A stretch of DNA of 64,000 bases from Perkinsus chesapeaki (Eukaryota > Perkinsozoa > Perkinsida > Perkinsidae), in the NCBI GenBank assembly GCA_013115145.1, contig JAAPAO010000012.1, positions 62,478-126,477 on the forward strand, read 5' to 3'. Below are positions 12,101 through 21,773 of this stretch, piece by piece; position 1 is the first letter of the stretch; the number at the start of each line of letters is the position of its first letter. The notes under the pieces were generated by a model. It did no database searches, was not told where the DNA came from, and saw only the letters and a program-made list of their open reading frames with translations. The position numbers and the translations under genes were made by a program.

Positions 12101-14172
12101 CTATCCATTTCCTTCTGCATTCCGCCCACTGCTCCACTAAAGCTAGTTGTTCCGTCACTGCTCGATGCTCTTGTATGCCCTGGTGTTGTCTTCATCGCTG
12201 TCTTGCCCGGCGCCTGTGCCTAGCAGCCTCCGACCGTCTCGACTTCGGCCTCCCATTTCTCTGTTTGGTAACCGAAGATGCCAGATGAAATGAAAACAGT
12301 CGGTTAACCGTGGTTTCCTTAAGCGCCCACGAGAATTTTTCAGTCCCGTATACATCTATTGGAGTCTCCATTGGTGCAGTCAGTGTTCCAACAAAGGTCC
12401 GTGCACTCCACTCTTTGTTTCCGGACGGAGGCAGCACAGCGGCAGCAATCCCCGGTTGTCAGCTATGCCCACTCGGCTTGACTGTTACCGTAACAATGTC
12501 ACGGCTTACAGCAGCCGATCGCACGCTGAGTGAGAGGCCCAAGCTGCGGTCATAACGTCATAATTGGAGCTTCTACGATCCCTTTCGTAGAATACGGGAT
12601 CTTAGTGAGCATTGGCAATACAGAACTTTCGCACGTCAGCCGAAACCCGTCAAGCTGAAACACATTCTTACTGAATGTGTGAACTTTACTGTGGAGTTCG
12701 ACGTCCCTTAATTTCAGTAATTGGACAACCTCACAGATCCAGTAACTGACTCATAACCCAATCCCTCCACCTTCTCGTAAAAAGTAAGCCTAGTGACGAA
12801 TCCCTTCGCATCAATGATTTCGACAGAGAATAATCTACCAGCGTTGCCGCGGTAGAAGGCAACAGGGCTTTCCGATATAACCTCGCACTGTAACCTGAGC
12901 CTATGCAGCAACATAATGTCGGTTATGTGCATCACAATGTGATTCATTACATGTTTTTTGCATAGAATTATTATGCATTTTAGAATCACCCGGCGAATAT
13001 TTGAATGAATGCCGGGAAATTTCTCAGTCTGAGAAATGTGCTTCTCTGAGAATCTCAGAGAAGCACATTTCGCGAAAACCATGGACATCGTTGCCATCTG
13101 ATACTGACCCGTCATTGCTGGGTGCAAATCCGGTCACAGTTGTCGACTATGCAGTGACCTACTTGGTGTTATGCTCATTGTAGGGAACAAAGCGCAACAC
13201 TTGTCTTCGAGAACGACGATTCGCAGGTGTCTGACCCATGGTACTGGGTGTGCTAAGCTCAGCTTCGCCAATTGTTGAAGTGGTGCCATTTTAGGCGCAC
13301 TAGGAAGCATTTTCTCTTTCAAGTCACAAGCTCAGTGGATTTCTCCCCACCGTTCGGCATAAAAATCTTGAGCATCTTGCACTCGTTTACATTTCCCCAC
13401 TGCCTGAACCCTCAGTTTGGCATATGCTTTTCAATTAATCATGCCCTTCGATATGTGATCGGCGTCATGAGCACTGCTCGCGTCTTTTTTCAGGCGTGCC
13501 ATGAGGGTACCTCGGAGAACGCCTTGCTCATTTGCGAGATGTGCGACAGAGGCTACCACACATTCTGTCTCCGTCCAAGACTTACAGCAGTTCCGTTGGA
13601 CGACTGGTGAGGCCATTGGAATGGAAGTTTCGACTCGTTCTTGGAACAGGTTCTGCCCGGAGTGCCAGCAAGCTATTTGCGAGTCTCGAGCGATGTCCCC
13701 GCCAGTGCGTAGATCTCTGCGGCTGCAACGAAGAACTTCGATAAGCAGCGGGGCTTCATCTCCGATCGATTGCGACTCCGCATCCTCATCAGCGACTGAG
13801 GAGCAGTCTCCGGCTGAGGTGCCTCGGCGACGCTCTACAGAGGAGCGGCAACCAGCGCCGACTAGACGGCTGCGACGTGCCTGTCGGAGAGATTCCTTTG
13901 CCAGCGAGGTCTCTTGCGGCGAATCGTTCATTGACCAAATGGCCAGAGAGCACCAGCGGCGCTCTGGCAGGATATCGAGCATCCGGCATAGTGACGTGGA
14001 GCGGAATTTCGAGGCCGGGAGGAGGGATGAAGCCTCAAGTAGCGGAAGTGATGGAGATGTGCTTGCCAACAGCGAGGGGTGGACTGAGAGCCTGCTAAGA
14101 ATTCGAACGCTGCATAAAAGAAGAAGCCATGGGTCGAGCTTGGATTCCAGACTGCGGCCGAGGGGCTATTAG
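9119..14172 (+). CDS. PHRF1-like RING finger plus PHD finger protein, multi-exon
   Basis: Probable nuclear E3-type protein with adjacent RING and PHD zinc fingers, as in animal PHRF1. Exons read by frame: 9119-9288 (low-complexity MSTNRGGSSSS start), 9552-9881, 10315 to about 10541 (RING: IECAICLC...CSHRFCFDCIYKWSK...CPLCKG), 10583-10706, 13494-13606 (PHD: ACHEG...LLICEMCDRGYHTFC) and 13650-14172 (FCPECQ then a long Arg/Ser-rich tail). The third finger cysteine pair is made only by splicing: VCE at 10706 joins ACHE at 13494, giving C-x2-C. That proves the 2787-nt intron, the largest in the window by far. RING followed closely by PHD with YKWSK between is the PHRF1 signature. Exon 1 is the least certain part. 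Confidence 0.8.
9895..9923. repeat. Perfect inverted repeat, 14-bp arms, 1-nt loop
   Basis: CAGTGTTACAGCAT at 9895-9908, a single G, then its exact reverse complement 9910-9923. It lies in the intron 9882-10314 of the PHRF1-like gene. Confidence 0.95.
10037..10163. repeat. Pair of related inverted repeats sharing the stem TATACAGTA
   Basis: The first has 12-bp arms at 10037-10048 and 10064-10075 with a 15-nt loop. The second has 10-bp arms at 10138-10147 and 10154-10163 with a 6-nt loop. Both stems contain TATACAGTA, so they look like sister copies. They lie in the same intron as the repeat at 9895; the sequence between them is very AT-rich. Confidence 0.9.
10723..10929. repeat. Cluster of five perfect inverted repeats at the start of the giant intron
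   Basis: 10723-10737 (7+1+7), 10756-10770 (7+1+7), 10799-10819 (9+3+9), 10886-10912 (11+5+11, stem CCCAGCATTGG) and 10913-10929 (7+3+7). Their stems are unrelated in sequence; what they share is the hairpin form. Confidence 0.93.
11335..13127 (-). CDS. Possible nested gene or gene relic inside the giant intron, unknown product
   Basis: Several - strand stretches look protein-coding but lie in different frames: 13127-12714 (part reading VIIDAKG-like text as SVEIIDAKGFVTRLTFYEKV), 12437-12192 (WSARTFVGTLTAPMETPIDV), about 12170-11754 (LALVEQWAECRRKWIDNNTI) and 11676-11335 (FGVAYYLARDAESVVFSRNA). Each ends near plausible GT/AG pairs, so a spliced gene antisense to its host is possible. I do not recognise the family, and I could not chain all exons in one frame without stops. 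A decayed gene carried in with the intron insertion is equally likely. Treat the limits as approximate. Confidence 0.35.
13033..13071. repeat. Longest perfect hairpin in the window, 18-bp arms, 3-nt loop
   Basis: GAAATGTGCTTCTCTGAG at 13033-13050, loop AAT, exact reverse complement 13054-13071. It lies near the 3' end of the giant intron. Confidence 0.96.
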
Positions 14173-14442
14173 ATAACGCTGTAGAATTTACATTAGACTA
14201 ACACAGTGTTGGTTCTTGCACAGTAAAGCCATGTAATGCATCGGAGCTAATTGCTATGTTGTGCGAGTTGGAAGGTCAATTTACATTGGGGTAGTCGGCA
14301 GTGGAGAGTGGTGATTTCATGGCACTTCCATGGTCTCGAGTAAGCTAGCGAATTTTAGAGCACAATCGGGAAAGGCTAATAAATACGATCGCTGGGAATC
14401 GAACTTGCGGTCGTCAGGGTAGATTCATTTTAAGGCAGTACA
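14173..14442. other. Intergenic gap before DNA polymerase delta
   Basis: About 270 bases with no exon. It separates two same-strand genes; no promoter motif stands out. Confidence 0.5.
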
Positions 14443-17400
14443 ATGGACTTGTCCCCACCAGCAGTGAAGCGTCTCCGTACCAGTGCGGGCCTCGACCCGA
14501 ACTTGGCTGAGGAGTGCCGCCGCAGTCCTGTCCCGGTAGATGCCCTGCAGAAATCGCTTGCGTTCATGCAGGTTGGTCTGGCTATTTTGTGGCGCAGTGA
14601 CGCTGCTCTTATTTAGGTTGACGTGGATAACTATGCTGCTGCATCGAGACCATGTGATTCCATACAGAATGGTGAAGTGCCGGTCATTCGAATGTAGGCG
14701 GATGAAACTCTCAACTCTCTTTGATAGTTCTGGTTTGGGGTATGTGTGCATTTGATGTTTTCTTTCAATGCTAAGATCTTTCCTATGGGAATTTCTATAA
14801 TATCTTTTCTGCACTAGTAACGTATGTCCTACCAAATTTTCTATGACATCTCTGCACTAGCTGCGTCTCTCAACCTTGGAAGAATGCATTCCACGAGGAA
14901 TGCTTGCTTCGATTTGTCAGGTTTGGCGTGACGGCTGGCGGCAACTCACTAATGTGTCACATCCATGGCTTCCTACCCTACTTCTACTGTCCGCGGCCTG
15001 ACCAAACCGTGGACTGTGAGCGCTTCCAAGCCAGGCTAGAGTCGGCCCTAAGAGGCTCGCAAACTGCCTCGGGGACGAGATGCAAGCAGTTGGTCACCAA
15101 CGTAGAGGTAGCTACTACCAGCTTCATCTTGGTCTGGACTACTCGAGTCGCAGATAGTCGTTCGAGAGAATCTGATGGGCTGGACCGGACGCAACACTGC
15201 CAGCGAGTATTTCCGAGTTACCGTGGCTCTTCCCAAATTTATATCAACTTCAAGAGGCGTCCTCGAACGCGGTATACCGGTGCTGCAAGGTAGGCTTCTG
15301 TATGTGCGAAGCAATGATTCTACGTGGTTAGGTGATGCCCTGTGGAGCTGCACTACCTTCGAGACCAACATCCCCTATCCCCTTAGATTCATGATTGATA
15401 ATGATATTGGCGGTGGTTCTTGGGTGAGTTGTCGGGCATCCTCTGAGGCTTCCCCAGTTCAGCTTCGAAGCTTTTTACCGAGAGTGATTCTCGGTTCGGA
15501 GGCGCAAGAATCGATGGGAAATTTTTGAATTCCGTCGCTCTGTCAATATAGTTCTCGGCATGGCCTTGGCGGTAAGAAGTCCTCTAGCTAAGGGTGGCGT
15601 ATCTTAGGTTGAGCTTCCCGCAGGAGCCTACACTCCTCGCACAGAGAACGAGAAGGTGAGTACTTGCCAGATCGAAGTGGATGTACCGGACTATCGGCAA
15701 ATCATAGGGCATATGGCTGAAGGTAGGCGGCCGGCAGTAGCACTGTGAGAATAACAGTGTCTCTCTCAGGTGACTGGATGGCCCTGGCCCCACTAAGGGT
15801 TGTATCTTTGGATATCGAATGTGTGTCCGAGCACGGCAAAGGGTTTCCCACTCCGGACGTGGCGCCTGTCATCCAGATAGCTGCTGTGATGCAAGAGGGG
15901 AGTCAGAGGCTTTACTCACTTACCGGCCAGTAGCATATCCTTTTCAGCTGAGCAAAAGCATAAGATCGTCTGGACTTTGGATACGTGCGCGGATATTGCC
16001 GATGCCACTGTGGTGTCTTTTGGGAGCGAGAGAGATCTCCTTTCGAACTTCCAGCAGTAAGTCGGTCGGCTCCGGCTCCCTGGAAATTTCAAGTTTCGCT
16101 GGAATTGATGACATTGATGCCTCGCGGTGTCAGCTCTCACTTGGAGCCTTGCACTGTGCGGCACATCCATCTACTGTTGACATTGGATTAGTTCATGGCG
16201 TGGTACACAATTCTCTGAAGGTACCTAGTCCTAGTGGACCCTGATGTCATGACCGGCTACAACATCATCAACTTCGATCTTCCTTACCTTCTGGATCGCG
16301 CCGCTCATCTGAAAGTAGTCGACTCTCTAGTCTTTGTCGATTTCATCGGGACAGGTTCATCCGCCCTTCGAGTACCTTGGCCGTCTGAAGGGGGTGGCCT
16401 CCAGAGTGAAGGACTCTGTATTTGAAAGCCGTGCTCTCGGCAGGCGAGAGAACAAGGATATCAATATTGAGGGAAGGGTTCAATTCGACATGATGGTGGG
16501 TGGATTCTCATTTAATGCTACCGCCCCACTATCAACTGGGTTGTCCAGATTGTAATGCAGCGCGAGCACAAGTTAAGGAGTTATTCTCTCAATGCAGTAT
16601 CGGCTGAGTTCTTGGGCGAACAGAAGGAGGACGTTCACTACTCCATCATCGGTGACCTACAGAAAGGCACGCCGGAGACTCGCAAGCGTCTGGCGGTGTA
16701 CTGCCTCAAGGATTCACTCTTGCCGCTGAGGCTCATGAACAAGCTCGTCTGCATGTGAGCCATCGAGCGCGCTTCAACATTAGATTCCGAAACGCCATAA
16801 CGTCTGACTTTCCCTCGGCATTTCGGCTGTAGGTATAACTATACGGAAATGGCGAGGGTGACAGGAGTACCGATTAACTACCTCCTCACCAGAGGCCAGA
16901 TGATCAAAGTCGCCTCCCAGTTGTTCAGGAAGGTAGGCTCCTCAGCAACACCGCCAGTACTTTCGGGTAGGCTCGCTCTCATGGTTATGTCATTCCGGCA
17001 CAGAAGTCTTCACCGGGCGGCGAGTTTGAGGGCGCTACAGTGGGTTCGGTGGTTCTCATTTCGACCGCCGTGATTGAGCCCTGGTCAGGTGTTGGAACCG
17101 TCGACGGGCTTTTACCAGTTGCCGATAGCCACCCTTGATTTTGCCTCGCTGTACCCGAGTATCATGCAAGCTCACAACCTCTGCTACTCGACATTAGTGC
17201 AGCCATCAGTGGCACAGAGGGAGGGCCTCACTGAAGGGGAGGGAGGAGATGTAAGCTTTTAAAGTTTCATTGAACGAGCGTGCTCTGATAGGTCACCCGT
17301 ACGCCGTGTGGGCATTTATTTGTGAAGCAGAGCGTCCGAAAGGGTCTCCTACCTATGGTGCTGGAGGAGCTCCTCCAAGCTAGAAAGAGAGCAAAGAAAG

Positions 17401-19630
17401 AGATGGCACAGGCAACAGACCCTTTGAAGAAAATGGTAGGAATACTAGTAACCAGTAAAGACTTCTTGTGCGTCATTCTTCAAGACTGACACATAGTAAC
17501 ACCTTTCTCAACACATTCGTCATGCGTAGTGCATCACAACGACATGCTGCCGCTCGGCAGTGCCGAGTCGGCACAGCGAGGAATGCCAACCGGCAATAGT
17601 TAATAACCAGTCCATCTCAGAAGAGCGTTTCTCTTTCAGAGTTTATAGGGATTCTCGCCTCGAATATCTCGCGCAGGTCCTCAATGGCCGTCAGCTCGCA
17701 TTGAAGGTGTCTGCCAACTCGGTCTACGGTTTCACTGGTGCCACAGTCGGTATGATGCCCTGCCTTGAGATAAGTAGCAGCGTTACTGCTTTTGGCCGCC
17801 AAATGATTGAACACACCAAAACACTGGTGGAACAGAAGCAAGTCGATTTCTGTCTCCCCCTATCGGCGACACTTCTCCTAAGGTACCGTGTGGAGAACGG
17901 CTACGCCCATGATGCTACGGTCATCTATGGTGATACCGATTCTGTTTTTGTTAAGTTCGGTTGTGATACTGTGGAGGAGGCAATGAAGCTTGGACAGGAA
18001 GCTGCGGCATACGTTTCGACCACATTCATTGATCCCATTAAACTGGAATTCGAGAAGGTGGCTCGAGATTGGCATACTGAAAATGAGACTGTAGTTCTCT
18101 TTTGCGGCAGGTATACTTCCCGTACTTATTGATGAATAAGAAACGCTACGCTGGACTGTACTGGACGAACCCTGTGAAGGCCGATAAGCTGGATGCTAAA
18201 GGTGGGCCACGCCTTCCGTTTTTACTAGCGGTCAATATATGCTTGATTCCACCGGTCTACAATTTTGTACGGAAGCACGAGGAGTTAAAGTGCTATTTTC
18301 GGCAGGTATTGAGACAGTACGGAGAGATAACTGTGAGCTCGTCAAAGTGGTGGTAGAGAACACTCTGAATATCATTCTTAAGGAGAACTCCCTTGACAGA
18401 GCCATTGCGTAAGACTGCGCTATTTTCATAATATCGAAGGGTCACTATACTCCGCGGAGCGAGGGACAATTCAATAGTAATGCTGCAGCATCACAATTGG
18501 TCATTTTCGTCAGTGCTTACCTTAGAATACTATCATTTATTATAGGCCAACATTTACCTAATCCTAAAAGCTATCTATGTACCCATTCTCCCTTTCACTG
18601 TGTTCTCTTTTCCAGGTTCATTCGTAACACTCTCTCTGAGTTGCTGCAGAATAAAGTGGACATGTCCATGTTGGTTATCTCCAAATCCTTAGCGAAGGGG
18701 ATGGATGATGTACCTCGAGCTGCCCCACTTGGCTGGATTCTCGTCTCTCTGTAGGGGGCATACGCTGCAAAGCAAGCCCACGTTGAACTAGCAAAGCGAA
18801 TGGCTCAGCGTGATCCCGGTAATGCCCCGGCCATTGGTGATCGAATACAGTAAGCCGCAGGGTCCCTGATGCCATCTGGGAGGTGCCCGCCAGGTACGTC
18901 ATCATCAAAGCGCCAAAGGGAGTGGCTCAGTATGAGAAAGCCGAGGATCCTCTCTATGTGCGTGGCAGAACGAAGAGCGGTAGAACGTGTGCTTTCATCA
19001 GGCTGTTGAAAATAATATTCCCGTGGACGGTCAGCACTACATCGATCACCAATTGAAGCAACCTTTAATGAGAATCTTTGAGAACATCTTACCGAATGCA
19101 GAGTCCGTACTCTTTTCTGGAGAGCATATGCGAAAAGTACGCAAATCAGCCAGGGGATCTCTGCAGTACGTTTGCAGGTGTTCCAATCGGCGCCATCGGC
19201 TACTGGTGGCCTGTCCATGTTTCTCAAGAAAACGCATAAATGTCTGTCGTGTAAGGCAGTATTGAAGGACGGCCATGGCGGCGCGCTCTGTCAGCATTGC
19301 AAGAATGTAAAGGAAGGACAGGTGAGTTTGTTCGAGTTTGTCTTCCTTTTCGTGAAACGCTCGGACGGCTCCAGGTGGTTGTCGAGAAGACGAACGAGTT
19401 GCGCGCGCTGGAGGTTCAATTCGCGCGGTTATGGAGCGAATGCCAGAGGTGTCAAGGAAGCGTCGAACAGGATGTCATCTGCACATCCCGAGACTGTCCA
19501 GTATTCTATCGGCGAGCTAAAGTAACATAATGATGCCATCGGCATGAAGCATATGCTACTGCAGGTGCGGAAAGACGCCGCCAGGGCCGCAGATGCTGTG
19601 AGCCGGCTAAGAGAGGCTGTTGACTGGTAG
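14443..19630 (+). CDS. POLD1: DNA polymerase delta catalytic subunit
   Basis: B-family replicative polymerase with 3'-5' proofreading exonuclease; nuclear. The start [12 protein letters not shown] at 14443 is followed by an exon giving VPVIRM, which splices (intron 14694-14920) to [17 protein letters not shown]. Exonuclease motifs: [13 protein letters not shown] (near 15810), [12 protein letters not shown] (near 16255) and YCLKD (near 16705). Polymerase motif A is [10 protein letters not shown] (near 17140), motif [13 protein letters not shown] (near 17705), motif [12 protein letters not shown] (near 17927), with KKRYAGLYW near 18137. The C-terminal CysA (CLSCKAVL...CQHC) and CysB (CQRCQGS...CTSRDC) metal sites are intact and it ends REAVDW, TAG 19628-19630. 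About twenty introns. One, 17838-17882, is a GC-AG intron. A piece of this gene is duplicated at 27910-28053. Confidence 0.95.
17553..17574. repeat. Overlapping alternative hairpins in a POLD1 intron
   Basis: CTCGGCA-G-TGCCGAG at 17553-17567 overlaps GTGCCGA-G-TCGGCAC at 17560-17574. Both are 7+1+7 and compete for the same bases. Another POLD1 intron has a 7+5+7 hairpin at 15477-15495. Confidence 0.88.
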
Positions 19631-19743
19631 AGGACGAGGCTTGGCGAATTTCCACCTAATTTCGTGCACTGCAAATGGAATAGTTTTGTTATCAATTCAA
19701 TTCAGCCATAAGAGAGTTAGAGTTCAAGTAGCGACGGACTAAA

Positions 19744-20502
19744 ATGTCATCCAAAAGGGAAGCTCAGGAGTGTCGAAAAGCTCACACCAGGCTACGCACC
19801 GGAGCCTTTCAGTCGCTGTAGTTCTTGGCGAGTGCATCACTACCGAGCCAGTCCCAGTGAGTTACACGCTGCAGCGGACCTTTATAACTCGTAAACCGAG
19901 CCATGACGTCCTGATTCGGCAGTCAAGATTGTTGACTCAAGAATTACACAGGCTCCCAGTAACATCGCATCTAACTATGGCTCTATGTTCATTTTATCAC
20001 ATGAGGTTGCACAACTTGTTCTGGCCTTGGCTAGACTACTCGTATACCGTTAGCTCCTAGAGATTCCCGAAGACGGAGCTTCATCGCCTATCCTTCCTCG
20101 AGATTCGATGCGAGCAGAGAAAGAGCAACATCATACAAAGTGCTCGCTAGCGAAGCTGAGGCACAACCTTCAGGCTGAACACTTCTGGGTGAACTATGCA
20201 GTAACACAGGAGGATGAGCAAACAAGCGCACTATGTGCCGCAATAGCCAGGTAAATATCAATCTTCCCGGTTGCACGGCCAGCAGAGGTGTCATAGAGCA
20301 AGCGCCGCGTTGCTCGGATGTCTTTCGCTCGGGCCACTGCCCGGCGCTCGACCTCTGGCGATTTATCCCTATTAACGCAAAACTACATATACCTATGATC
20401 GAAAAGCTTATGCGGAAAAGGCTATCCACTTGGCAACTTCATGACAACGAAGGCCGTTATGCAGCGAGCGAGATCATAAGGCTCAACAAAAGCCAAGATT
20501 GA
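19744..20502 (+). CDS. Unrecognised small multi-exon gene (tentative)
   Basis: A possible exon from ATG 19744 reads MSSKREAQECRKAHTRLRTG. A clearly coding-like stretch at about 20057-20249 reads KLRHNLQAEHFWVNYAVTQE. Another at about 20273-20502 reads FIPINAKLHIPMIEKLMRKR and ends in TGA. The second and third join in frame if GCCAG|GTAAAT (20249) is spliced to a CCAG acceptor near 20272. The first exon cannot be joined with certainty because the middle block is open in two frames. No known domain is visible. It follows POLD1 on the same strand by about 110 bases. Confidence 0.35.
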
Positions 20503-20583
20503 GGTATTCTCAGCTGTTCGCGACGCTCTACACGAACGTCGCTACAGAACGAACGTGCTGGTGAACCTCGCAATCTTGTTGTA

Positions 20584-20787
20584 TTAGCAAGGGTTTGTGA
20601 ACAGATCTCTTCCTTCGCAGCAAACGATATGACCAAGCACATCATGGTCACAGTGATTGCGACTTTGACCATGGTATCTAATACACGTGCCATAATTCCG
20701 CCCGAAGGAGACACAATCCTTGGTGCAGCAATCATCGGCGCCCCATAGTGCGACGAAAGCGATGTTGCAGAGAATACGAAATATCAT
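20584..20787 (-). CDS. Small secreted-looking cysteine-rich peptide (67 aa)
   Basis: Complete single-exon frame, ATG at 20787 to TAA at 20584. Residues 1-17 (MIFRILCNIAFVALWGA) look like a signal peptide. The remaining 50 residues hold eight cysteines at 20, 21, 25, 35, 46, 56, 57 and 67, i.e. CC-x3-C-x9-C-x10-C-x9-CC-x9-C, enough for four disulfides. The even spacing and the paired cysteines argue against a chance frame. I do not recognise the family; no function is claimed. It is the only short - strand gene candidate in the + strand half. The short length and lack of a homologue I can name keep confidence moderate. Confidence 0.5.
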   Translation of the reverse strand: MIFRILCNIAFVALWGADDCCTKDCVSFGRNYGTCIRYHGQSRNHCDHDVLGHIVCCEGRDLFTNPC

Positions 20788-21773
20788 GTTGGGATGTAGA
20801 CAGCGAAAGGAGAGCTGAAAGGGCGAGACAACGCCTAAAGCAATATGGATATCTCTCAGTGGGACTCGGCTACGGATTTTCTATCCCTTGGGTGATGTCT
20901 TGTTCCGATATTCGAAAACAACACATGGGGTGAACGAGCCAAAAACGTTGTACTAGGCGTAAATTATTTCCGTTGCTAACATCGACTTTAGATGAGTAGT
21001 TCTTGTATGGGATGCGAACTAAATTCTTTGGGCTGCGATCACTTCGGCCCGCGTACCTTTTACCTATGCGTGCGTACGCAAACTGCGGCCAAAGTGAGAT
21101 TCAAACGACCGACGCTGTTCTTTATATTAGTGAAGTCTAGCTTCTGCTTAAGCTAGACTTCCTATACCCCGTAGACTGCCGGAAACAGAAGATCTGCTGA
21201 GTACTATGAGTAGTGTGGGCCCCCGCATACTATGCATGCGACGCATAGCGAGTGCCTATGCGCGTCATGTCACCCAACTTCCGAGTCGAAAATTTCGACG
21301 CCTCACCTTGCCCGACATTCGAAACCGACCACAGTGATCAACAGCTCCAGGTCAACGAGGAACTTGTTGGTGGTCTCAGAGTAGCATCGAGTGTTGTCAG
21401 ACGGACAGTGCGAGTTGCTCCCAGCATGTAGCAAGGAACCCTTTGTTGCATGAAGCGTGAAGCCCACAGCACGCCATTGGCACACTGCCAATGGGCCAAA
21501 TATATGTCGATTCGATGCTTTGGAAGCGTTTACCCACCCAATTATATGCTACGAAGCAGAATGTCCTATTATAAGATCTTGCTACTTGTACTCGTAGTTT
21601 CTTGCTTTTAATGCTCTCGCTGGATAGTTTAGTTAACTCTTCCGCTGTCTCAGATCAATGTTTTCAACTCAATTTTACTAGTAATAAATTACCATTCAAG
21701 TGGACATACAATACGACATCAATAACTCATACTCTACGCTAATCGTTAAAGTTGCTTTTTTGGTTTGAAAAAC
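20788..21773. other. Non-coding stretch with hairpins
   Basis: About 1 kb with no supported exon. Perfect inverted repeats: 21132-21161 (12+6+12, stem GAAGTCTAGCTT) and 21474-21494 (9+3+9, stem CCATTGGCA). Around 21200-21270 further imperfect repeats of GCATAGT/GCATGCG type occur. Confidence 0.6.

Larger units (their letters stand above)
10707..13493 (+). other. Giant intron (2787 nt) of the PHRF1-like gene
   Basis: The donor GTGAGAAG at 10707 and acceptor TTTTTTCAG ending 13493 are supported because joining the exons completes the PHD finger. Other introns in the window are about 40-430 nt. The first 220 nt hold five perfect inverted repeats and 13033-13071 holds the longest one seen. A 16-nt copy of the donor region (15 of 16 identical) recurs at 10993-11008. 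Coding-like frames on the opposite strand occupy about 11335-13127. Confidence 0.8.

Noticed and set aside
14390-14430. GTTCGATTC-like T-loop on the - strand before POLD1
   Set aside because: The flanking bases do not form a T stem and no D or anticodon arm is present, so it is not a tRNA.
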